Assembly: GCA_903858975.1 (NCBI GenBank)
Contig: CAIOKW010000031.1
Coordinates: 1-27,936, forward strand
From: Oligoflexia bacterium
Lineage (GTDB): Bacteria; Bdellovibrionota; UBA1018; CAIMNF01
Direction: 5' to 3'
DNA length: 27,936 nucleotides
Made by a program: the position numbers and the translations under genes. Shown one piece after another: positions 9,612-15,843 of the stretch. Every line of letters starts with the position of its first letter. The stretch's first letter is position 1. The notes beneath the pieces are model-generated. The model did not search any database. It was given only the letters and a program-made list of their open reading frames with translations, and was not told the DNA's origin.

Positions 9612-11485
9612 ATTTAAAGAAACGTTACAAAGTAGCTCTATTCTTCTTATTAAGTCTTTGTCTTGCTCAGGCCACACTGGTCCTCAGTTTTGCACAAGAG
9701 GGCGGCGGAGCGATTCGTGAAGAGACCACCACTCTTGAAAACATCTATCAAGAAAAAGTGCGCAGCATCCTCAATAACTTAATGACCCCTGAGGACTACA
9801 CACTCGTCATCAGCGCGACGATTCGCAATGACGAACAAAAACTAAAAGAATACTCGGCTGCCTCTGAACGAAAGTTCCTCCCAGGCCTTCCCGTTCAAGA
9901 CCCGGCTGGATACAGTGAAACCAACAATATTTTACTCGACCTCAAACAAAAACTTGAAATTCAAGTCATCTTGACTGAAAACGTCCCGGCCGACCGAGAC
10001 AATCTCGTTCGCGACATCATTAAAACAAAGCTTCACTTGAACGAAGAAACCGGTGACTCGATTGCGGTTGTGAGGGCTGCAAGAAATGTAGCCATTCCTA
10101 AGTCGCCTGAATCTCCAAAACTTCCTGAACTTTCTGCAAAAATGATCGCCTTTTGGATCATCGTCTGCATGATTGTTTTGACCGGTATCCTCTTTTGGTT
10201 CCAGCGCCGCAAAGAGAAGGAAAAAGAGGCGGAACGCGCAGAACAAGCCGTATTGATCGAGCAAAAGAAGCTTGCCGATGAAGAAGCAAAAGCAGACGCA
10301 GATGCAAAAGCCGCAGCTGAAGATCTGGTGGAAGACCCTTACCGCGAGCCCCTGTCCCAGGACCGCCGCGTGGAAGTGGAAGCTAAGTTTGCGACTGAAA
10401 AAGAAGCAGTATTTGCTCTTTGCCGAGCTTACGCTGCGATCGTGACTCGCGCTTTCGAAGAATTTATTACCCAAGGGCATGTGAACGAAGCAGTAACCGT
10501 TTTAGAGGCACTGGGCTGGAATGACTCAAAAGCTCTGTTCAAAGATATGGATCCACGCTTTTGGAGTAAGGTGGGTGCTGCGCTCAGAACCCGTCAAACG
10601 GAGCCAAGCTTAGTGGAAGCGTTTAAAGCAGTCTCTTTCTTTCATCGCTTTGCTCTTTCGTTTGTTCTTGAGCGTACGGCGAAGGAAGATGGAAACCCTT
10701 TCACCTTCGTATTTAAATTAAATTCGCACGAGCGTCTTGATCTCTTGATGCAGGAAAAAGCAGAGAGTATTGCCCTAATCGGCGTCTACTGCTCCGGTCC
10801 TCAATTGAGCGAATTGCTTCAAGGCCTAGAACCAGAAAAGCAAAATGACGTTCTCTTTAACCTCACCAAGATTAAGCAATTGCCTGAATCTGAGATTAAA
10901 GATGGTGTTAAAAACTTCCTTTCACGACTTGAAAGCATTAAAGAGGCGCCTTCAGTCTACGCTGACGGACCAATGCTTGCAGCTGACTTCTTAAGAAGCT
11001 TGCCTGCAGGTCGCGAAGAAGAGTTAGTGCAATTCTTGATGGCAGATCACCCGACTGAGGGAGAGAAGCTTCGCAAAGTAAGAGTCCTCTTCCAAGATGT
11101 GCCTTACTATCCTCAAGACCTGACTCGAAGAATTATTGAAGGCTTCGAGGCAGAAGAGCTCTTAAAGGCACTTGCGGGCTACGATGCAGGATTTGTAGAA
11201 TCATTCCTCTCTCTTCTTCCGACGAAGAAGGCTCTTATGATTCAAAACGACCTTTTTCACATGACCGACACGCCTCCCACCTCACAGTGTGCTGAGGCGA
11301 GACGTAAGATTTGTCTGAAGGTGGAAGAAGAGTTTGAACAACAACGTTTTAGCTTGGCTGACTTCTGGAAGGGCCAGGAATCTACTGAGGTCGCCGCACC
11401 CCCAAGTGAAGAAGTGACTCAAGAAATTGACAGTGAAGTAACAGGCTACGAATCAGATGACGATGGCCAAGGCCAAGCCGCTTAG
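9608..11485 (+). CDS. Natural FliF-FliG fusion: signal peptide, FliF-C ring domain, TM, coiled coil, FliG
   Basis: The 625-aa product has a signal peptide (1-29, SFA|Q), a periplasmic domain (43-157) ending in a pattern typical of FliF RBM3 (NLVRDII at 132-138, then GDSIAVV at 149-155), a TM helix (180-198) and a charged helix (200-240). A FliG-like part follows. A FliG-N-like segment is weak (255-345). FliG-M is clear (about 374-442, KAESIAL then LLQGLEPEKQNDVLFNL). FliG-C is clear (about 452-580), with LLKALAG and the torque helix. The tail (595-622) is acidic. Aligned from memory with E. coli FliG, R281 matches K540 and D289 matches D548, while K264, D288 and R297 match A523, N547 and P556. 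GAGG at 9597-9600 supports the ATG, which overlaps the previous stop. The likely role is a membrane-anchored rotor or switch element facing the MotAB encoded next. Canonical flagella keep FliF and FliG as separate proteins. Confidence 0.82.
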   Translation: MNLKKRYKVALFFLLSLCLAQATLVLSFAQEGGGAIREETTTLENIYQEKVRSILNNLMTPEDYTLVISATIRNDEQKLKEYSAASERKFLPGLPVQDPAGYSETNNILLDLKQKLEIQVILTENVPADRDNLVRDIIKTKLHLNEETGDSIAVVRAARNVAIPKSPESPKLPELSAKMIAFWIIVCMIVLTGILFWFQRRKEKEKEAERAEQAVLIEQKKLADEEAKADADAKAAAEDLVEDPYREPLSQDRRVEVEAKFATEKEAVFALCRAYAAIVTRAFEEFITQGHVNEAVTVLEALGWNDSKALFKDMDPRFWSKVGAALRTRQTEPSLVEAFKAVSFFHRFALSFVLERTAKEDGNPFTFVFKLNSHERLDLLMQEKAESIALIGVYCSGPQLSELLQGLEPEKQNDVLFNLTKIKQLPESEIKDGVKNFLSRLESIKEAPSVYADGPMLAADFLRSLPAGREEELVQFLMADHPTEGEKLRKVRVLFQDVPYYPQDLTRRIIEGFEAEELLKALAGYDAGFVESFLSLLPTKKALMIQNDLFHMTDTPPTSQCAEARRKICLKVEEEFEQQRFSLADFWKGQESTEVAAPPSEEVTQEIDSEVTGYESDDDGQGQAA

Positions 11486-11507
11486 AAAGATTTGAAGGAG
11501 AAAGACC

Positions 11508-12320
11508 ATGAACATAGCTGGATTATTTGGAATTATCAGTGCACTGAGTGTCGTAACATTCGTGATCTCGAGTTCGACCAAGAATGCGAAAGTGTTCCTG
11601 GATCCTCACGGAGCGGTCATCGTTCTCGGGGGTACACTCACGGTCGCGCTCCTTTGCTTCCCGTTTAATCGATTGTTTCAGGCAATGAAAATTGTCATTG
11701 GCGCGATGCTGGGCCGAAATGAGAATGACTACGTAGAGATGATCGATACCATTGTGAATACCTCACAAGTGTATCGAACCAATCCGAAGTCATCTTTGGA
11801 TCAAATTCCAGAGAACGCACACCCCTTCTTTAGAGAAGGAATGCAGATGCTCGTTGAATACGGGTTTAACTCAGAAGACTTAGATCGCATTCTTCAGAAT
11901 AATATCGATGGTAAGAAGAAACGTGATCATGATGAAGTCAAAGTCTGGCACACTATTTCCCGCTTTCCACCTGCATTCGGACTCTTGGGAGCGACCGTCG
12001 GTATGATTTCACTTCTTCAAACACTCGGTGAGCCGGGCGCACAGGATCGAATCGGACCCGCGATGGCGACCGCTCTCGTTGCGACCTTCTACGGCTTGAT
12101 TTTCGCGAACTTAGTCTTTATTCCGATTGCAGAAAAAGTACATGAAATTGCATCCCAAGATGCGGTGATGAGAAACTTGATTAAAGAGGGTATCCTCATG
12201 ATTCAAGAAAAGCGTCACCCACTTCTGATTTCTGAATACTTGAAATCGTTCTTAGCCGCGAAGGATCGTTCCGGAGCGCCAGGAGAATCAGGTTCATCTG
12301 GAGCTAAAAACGCAGCCTAA
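11508..12320 (+). CDS. motA: MotA-type stator subunit
   Basis: The 270-aa product matches MotA/PomA in length and layout: two N-terminal TM helices (about 3-21 and 34-53), a cytoplasmic loop of about 95 residues, and two C-terminal TM helices (about 152-172 and 185-208). The conserved block from FPPAFGLLGA (153-162) through IGPAMATALVATFYGL (182-197) to IPIAEK (205-210) is characteristic. Pro155 and Pro206 match the conserved prolines equivalent to E. coli P173 and P222. MotA forms a ring around MotB in the inner membrane and converts ion flow to torque on FliG. AAGGAG sits 7-8 nt before the ATG. The gene follows the FliF-FliG fusion by 22 bp and precedes motB by 12 bp, so the stator is encoded beside its probable rotor. 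Whether it serves this motor, a flagellum elsewhere, or both cannot be decided here. Confidence 0.93.
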   Translation: MNIAGLFGIISALSVVTFVISSSTKNAKVFLDPHGAVIVLGGTLTVALLCFPFNRLFQAMKIVIGAMLGRNENDYVEMIDTIVNTSQVYRTNPKSSLDQIPENAHPFFREGMQMLVEYGFNSEDLDRILQNNIDGKKKRDHDEVKVWHTISRFPPAFGLLGATVGMISLLQTLGEPGAQDRIGPAMATALVATFYGLIFANLVFIPIAEKVHEIASQDAVMRNLIKEGILMIQEKRHPLLISEYLKSFLAAKDRSGAPGESGSSGAKNAA

Positions 12321-12322
12321 TT

Positions 12323-12326
12323 GGGG
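12323..12326 (+). promoter_or_regulatory. SD-like GGGG supporting the motB start at ATG 12333
   Basis: GGGG lies 6 nt before ATG 12333. The in-frame TTG at 12321 would overlap this site and is a poor start, so ATG is preferred. Confidence 0.55.
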
Positions 12327-12332
12327 ACCATT

Positions 12333-13505
12333 ATGAAGAATCCACCCGTAAACAAAACAAACGAGGCTCCTGAATCGGTGGCACACAAAAAAGTGCACCA
12401 CCGAAGAAAAGCGGATCATGGCGGCGGCGAAGCGGCGATGGCCCACGATGAGTCGAACTGGCTTGTGTCTTATGCAGACATGATGACACTCCTGTTTGGG
12501 TTCTTCGTTCTCATGTACTCCTTTAGTCGAGTCGATGAAAAGAAGTTTGAAATCGTCAGGAAAGATGTCGCTCGTTATTTTGGCGGTCAGGTGAAAATGA
12601 GCCCTACCGTGAAGAAGACGGAGGCAGAGATCCAAGACATTATTTCTTCAGCAGGCCTCGACAAAAAGGTCCAAGTGATTGCGCGGGATTCGGAGCTGGA
12701 GCTGCGCTTTAATGGCAGTCTTCACTTCACTCCTGGCACCGCAAACCTCACTTCTGAGTCTTCATTTGTATTGAACAAACTGATTGATAGCATTAAGCGC
12801 AACATTAAGGCGGATCTAGTCACAGTAGAAGGCCACACGGATGACAGCCCGATCAATACTCCGGTTTTCCCATCAAACTGGGAGCTTTCCTCGGGTCGCG
12901 CATCAAGCGTGGTTCGTGAATTTGAGAAGTATGGCTTTGATCCATCGAAGTTGACCGCTAAGGGTTACGGTTCTTCTCGTCCCCTTTCGCCTAACCGCGA
13001 CAGTAAGGGAGAGCCGATTACTGAAAACCAAGAAGCCAACCGTCGCGTGATCGTGAATATCGCATTCACCCACGATATGGATGATGCCATTCGGGCGCTG
13101 AAGACCGGGCAATTTACTTCTGCAGATGCCGCCGAAACCGACAAGAGCAGAACTCCGCTCATTCACCAGGGCGAGGGCGAACCCACCTGGAACGAAAAAG
13201 TGGCTCACGATATCAGTATGACTCAGGATAAACTGAAGCTCGCTGAGGAACGTTTAAAGGAAACCGAAGAACGCGCTCGCGCTGCTCGCTCACTTGCCGA
13301 AATGCAAGGCCGATTGAAGCAAGTTGAAAATAGAATTGTAAATTCTGAGGGCGAAGCGATGAGGTATCTCTCGCAGGCTACCGATGGAAAGCAGCAACGT
13401 ATGCCGGCTTCACAAAAACCGAAAGCAAAAGCCAAGGCTAAGCCAAAGGCGAAGGCTGCACCAAAAGTCGCACCGAAAGCTCCAGCGGAACCTGCTGCTC
13501 AATAA
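12333..13505 (+). CDS. motB: MotB-type stator subunit with OmpA-like domain and long charged C-terminal extension
   Basis: The 390-aa product starts at ATG 12333. It has a 42-residue basic cytoplasmic N-terminus, one TM helix (43-64) with the ion-carrying aspartate in the SYADMMTLL motif (Asp49, equivalent to E. coli MotB Asp32), a linker/plug region (about 65-113) and an OmpA-like peptidoglycan-binding domain (about 114-245) with VEGHTDDSP and NRRVIV. Unusually, about 145 residues follow: a linker, a coiled coil (about 296-345) and a Lys/Ala/Pro-rich tail (359-390). E. coli MotB, at about 308 residues, has only a short tail past this domain. The extension would lie in the periplasm and might contact an envelope partner. 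The stop codon overlaps the convergent barrel gene by 7 nt. The MotB assignment is firm; the role of the extension is unknown. Confidence 0.92.
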   Translation: MKNPPVNKTNEAPESVAHKKVHHRRKADHGGGEAAMAHDESNWLVSYADMMTLLFGFFVLMYSFSRVDEKKFEIVRKDVARYFGGQVKMSPTVKKTEAEIQDIISSAGLDKKVQVIARDSELELRFNGSLHFTPGTANLTSESSFVLNKLIDSIKRNIKADLVTVEGHTDDSPINTPVFPSNWELSSGRASSVVREFEKYGFDPSKLTAKGYGSSRPLSPNRDSKGEPITENQEANRRVIVNIAFTHDMDDAIRALKTGQFTSADAAETDKSRTPLIHQGEGEPTWNEKVAHDISMTQDKLKLAEERLKETEERARAARSLAEMQGRLKQVENRIVNSEGEAMRYLSQATDGKQQRMPASQKPKAKAKAKPKAKAAPKVAPKAPAEPAAQ

Positions 13506-14155
13506 AAGTTTGTGGAAAACCCAGTGAGGATTTCGATCCCGTTATAACTGACCACTCCAGTAGTTTGCTCTTGGTCTTTCCAGGCCGCGAAGCGGTAGTG
13601 GAGACCTAAGAATGCAATCAGGTCACGGGACATCGGATAATCCACCCCTGCTCCAAAGGACATCTCGACCGTCTTTGCAGCAAAATAGGGCCACTTACCC
13701 GGAAAGGGATACGTGGGATCCGTCGTTGCAGGAACGCTTGAAATCGAGATCTTCGTCGGCGTCATACTAAATTGAAAATAAGGACTGATTCTGGTTTTCA
13801 CGAGTTCAGAAAAATCCTCTCTTACCTCTCGGCTGGATGACAGCCCCATAGGGTAGAGAATTCCCGTTAATCCAATTCCGGCAATCGACACAAATCCGTA
13901 TTTACTTCCGAGATCAGCCAGGAAGTTAAATCCAAGACGCATTCGAACCGAGGGCACATCCCACATAAACATGGGATTGATGGTAATGAAGTTTCCAAGG
14001 GGGGTCGGATCCGGGAAGATCGTACCTGCCGTGAACTTGAGCGGCGAGATCCCAAGCCCCATCCGAAAGGTCGGCACATCAATCAGCGCATGCGCTGGAG
14101 CGGCAAGGGAGAGTGTCAAAAAAATGGCAAATAGGTGATATTTGAAAAGTTTCAC
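13499..14155 (-). CDS. Small outer-membrane beta-barrel protein
   Basis: The 218-aa product uses a GTG start. It has a clear signal peptide (1-23, AHA|L) and then alternating hydrophobic/polar strands of about 9-12 residues, ending in an aromatic residue (NFY), as is typical of OMPs recognised by the BAM complex. The size suits an 8-10-strand barrel. I recognise no specific family. It is convergent with motB, with the stops overlapping by 7 nt, and divergent from the PEGA-TPR lipoprotein gene across 78 bp. No SD precedes the GTG; a TTGACT/TAGACT promoter places the predicted transcript start about 3 nt before it. Position suggests, without proof, an envelope partner of the neighbouring motor or lipoprotein. 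Confidence 0.72.
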   Translation of the reverse strand: MKLFKYHLFAIFLTLSLAAPAHALIDVPTFRMGLGISPLKFTAGTIFPDPTPLGNFITINPMFMWDVPSVRMRLGFNFLADLGSKYGFVSIAGIGLTGILYPMGLSSSREVREDFSELVKTRISPYFQFSMTPTKISISSVPATTDPTYPFPGKWPYFAAKTVEMSFGAGVDYPMSRDLIAFLGLHYRFAAWKDQEQTTGVVSYNGIEILTGFSTNFY

Positions 14156-14164
14156 TTAAATTAA

Positions 14165-14194
14165 AGTCTAGTGGCGATCCGTCGATACAGTCAA
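14165..14194 (-). promoter_or_regulatory. Candidate promoter of the barrel gene (near-leaderless)
   Basis: On the minus strand TTGACT (14194-14189) and TAGACT (14170-14165) are 18 bp apart. The predicted start point near 14158 gives a leader of about 3 nt before the GTG at 14155. The call is by hexamer match only. Confidence 0.45.
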
Positions 14195-14233
14195 TAGGGC
14201 ATAGAAAAGCTTTGCCCATGGAGACTGAACCAG

Positions 14234-15127
14234 ATGCTAACAAAAAATATTCTACTCGCCCTCGGCGCTTTCGGGATCGCACTCTCCCAAGTGGGATGTA
14301 CCACCAAGTATACGGTTAGAACCTATCCGGCCGGTGCCCAGGTTTATACTCGAGATCTGAACTCTAACGAGAAGAAACTCGTGGGTGTGAGTCCGGTTGA
14401 GATTGCGGGTGAGGCCAAGCTGGGAGACGTCTTCTTCCTCGTCGTTGAAAAACAAAATTACAAACCCAAAGAGATCCTCGTTCGTGCATCGGAGGGTGAA
14501 ACTCTTTCGATTAGCGCCAAATTGGACCCTATGTCCCTAGATGAGATGGATGCAGCGAGCAAGCTTGCGAAGAAGGAAGACGATAAAAAGGATCCCCAGC
14601 AGCCGCCTCAAGACCCGAAGAAGAAGAAGGACAAAGAGCTAGAAGACCTGATCGAAGAGCTCAAGTTGCGTGTAGCCCTCCTTGAAAACACCACCAGCTT
14701 CTACAAAGATGCGATGTTCTCTTCTCGCTTCACAGGCAATGGACAGGCAAAGTTTGATCGCGATCGTAATGATAAAGTAATCGAGAACATGTTCTATGCC
14801 CAGCAAGCGATTACCGGAAAAGATTTTGCTAAAGCGACCAAGTTAATTGACGACGCACTGGAGCAGGATGAATACCTCGCTCAGGCTTGGTTACTCAAAG
14901 GATCGATGAAATATCTTCAAAGTGACTTCCAAGGCGCAAAAGCCGCTTGGGAGCGCTGTCTGAAAATTGACCCTTACGATAAGGTTGCTTACAACTACTT
15001 GGGCCGCGTTTACGAAAAGCTCGGACTCCCCAGACTCGATAAACCTGCAGCAGCCCTTCGCTATCCGGCTTCAATGGTGGATATCGAGAAGAAAAAACCT
15101 AAATCCGGTGGCGCTAAAAATCCTTAG
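14234..15127 (+). CDS. Lipoprotein with PEGA domain, coiled coil and TPR repeats
   Basis: The 297-aa product has a type II-like signal peptide with the candidate lipidated Cys22 (QVGC, a slightly atypical lipobox because of Gln at -3). A PEGA-like beta domain follows (about 26-97; YPAGAQVY near the start, VGVSPVEI, then a K-x-x-Y-K-P motif). Next come a charged Lys/Asp/Pro linker (105-135), a short coiled coil (about 133-155) and two TPR-like helical repeats (about 183-265; AQAWLLKGSMKYLQS and VAYNYLGRVYEKLG). PEGA domains often sit at surfaces or bind the cell wall, and TPRs mediate protein contacts, so an envelope scaffold is likely. GGAG (14220-14223) is a weak SD 10 nt upstream. The gene follows divergently from one barrel and precedes a second by 31 bp. 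Inner versus outer membrane placement is not determined. Confidence 0.78.
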   Translation: MLTKNILLALGAFGIALSQVGCTTKYTVRTYPAGAQVYTRDLNSNEKKLVGVSPVEIAGEAKLGDVFFLVVEKQNYKPKEILVRASEGETLSISAKLDPMSLDEMDAASKLAKKEDDKKDPQQPPQDPKKKKDKELEDLIEELKLRVALLENTTSFYKDAMFSSRFTGNGQAKFDRDRNDKVIENMFYAQQAITGKDFAKATKLIDDALEQDEYLAQAWLLKGSMKYLQSDFQGAKAAWERCLKIDPYDKVAYNYLGRVYEKLGLPRLDKPAAALRYPASMVDIEKKKPKSGGAKNP

Positions 15128-15143
15128 AGTTCTGCGCCTGATC

Positions 15144-15152
15144 TGACATACT
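15144..15152 (+). promoter_or_regulatory. Extended -10 promoter element (leaderless GTG start)
   Basis: TGACATACT is a TGn extended -10 motif. Its predicted start point falls at the GTG codon at 15159, with only 6 nt between. No convincing -35 is seen, which is compatible with an extended -10 promoter. Confidence 0.35.
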
Positions 15153-15158
15153 AGGGAT

Positions 15159-15773
15159 GTGAGACACATCCTAAAAGTCCTCATCGCATTTGTGATATTA
15201 AGCCCTTCCGCTTATGCCGTAAAAACCGCATCTTCATTTGATGTGAGCTATGGAATGGCAAACCTCACCATCAATGCCTTTGGAAGTGATGGAACCCTCG
15301 CCGAATCCCGAGGACTGAATTCAAAGACCGGCTTTCAAGTGGATTATAACGTGGCCATGTTTGATTACCGAACGGTTGCGACGCTTTCATTTGCTCAATA
15401 TCAATCCTCCAACATTGGAGACGTGCCACTGACCCGACTTGGAATTGGGGGCAGTTACCACTTTTTTCGCGTCAATGGACAGCGAATGCTCATGGATACG
15501 GACGTCGAGAGCAAGGTATGGGGCGTTTCCCCCGCTCTCGAAGTCACGCTCGGAATCAATAAGCTTTCCATCAATGATTCTGCAAGCTTCCACTTTACCT
15601 CCTCCTTGGTCGACATTACCCCTCGCCTCTTGGTTGAAGTTCCGATGACCTCAAGCCTCCTTCTCATGCTTCGAGCCGGCTATTTCGCAACTCTGCTCTC
15701 GAGCTCTAGTCCCTATAAAATCAAGCTGAGTGGGCTCGTTTTAAATCTGGGCTTTAAGCTCACCACCCTCTAA
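15159..15773 (+). CDS. Small outer-membrane beta-barrel protein
   Basis: The 204-aa product uses a GTG start, required to include the clear signal peptide (1-20, AYA|V). The mature part has repeating amphipathic strands (for example LGIGGSYHFF and LLLMLRAGYFATLL) and ends in a strand, LNLGFKLTTL, compatible with an 8-strand OMP. The final residue is Leu rather than the usual aromatic. No specific family is recognised. It lies 31 bp after the lipoprotein gene and may be co-transcribed with it or use its own extended -10. There is no proper SD: the AGGG at 15153-15156 is only 2 nt from the start codon. Confidence 0.7.
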   Translation: MRHILKVLIAFVILSPSAYAVKTASSFDVSYGMANLTINAFGSDGTLAESRGLNSKTGFQVDYNVAMFDYRTVATLSFAQYQSSNIGDVPLTRLGIGGSYHFFRVNGQRMLMDTDVESKVWGVSPALEVTLGINKLSINDSASFHFTSSLVDITPRLLVEVPMTSSLLLMLRAGYFATLLSSSSPYKIKLSGLVLNLGFKLTTL

Positions 15774-15806
15774 AAACTTCGATTTCATTCAACTAAATCG
15801 CTTTAT

Positions 15807-15835
15807 TTGACAAAATTGCCGCACCGCGCTAAGAT
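15807..15835 (+). promoter_or_regulatory. Strong sigma70-type promoter at a leaderless ATG
   Basis: A perfect TTGACA (15807-15812) and TAAGAT (15830-15835, 5 of 6 to consensus) are separated by exactly 17 bp. The predicted start point is at about 15842, and the ATG is at 15844. No SD sequence lies between. This is the best promoter match noticed in the window. Confidence 0.65.
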
Positions 15836-15843
15836 GCGTCACC

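Noticed and set aside
9932..10480. Long antisense open frame (182 codons) opposite the FliF-FliG fusion
   Set aside because: It lies wholly inside a well-supported gene, has no SD or recognisable domain, and its Cys/Phe-rich composition is what antisense of Lys/Glu-rich coding sequence gives.
12333..13505. Reading this gene as an OmpA/Pal-type lipoprotein rather than MotB
   Set aside because: There is no lipobox, and the TM segment carries the YADMMTLL ion-channel motif directly after motA, which defines MotB.
7620..13505. Treating the cassette as a Tol/Exb or Zorya-type defence motor
   Set aside because: The stator genes are MotA/MotB in length and motif, and the partners resemble FliF/FliG. 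No helicase, nuclease or ZorC/D/E-like protein is encoded nearby.
8585..14167. Shared 12-mer TTAAATTAAAGT in two intergenic gaps (8585-8596 and 14156-14167)
   Set aside because: AT-rich and low complexity. At 14156 it overlaps a promoter spacer region on the minus strand, and at 8585 it overlaps the stop of the previous gene. Probably coincidence.
15780..15809. Possible terminator hairpin CGATTT...AAATCG followed by a T-rich stretch
   Set aside because: The stem is only 6 bp and mostly A-T with a 9-nt loop, and the T-tract is interrupted. Too weak to call as an intrinsic terminator.
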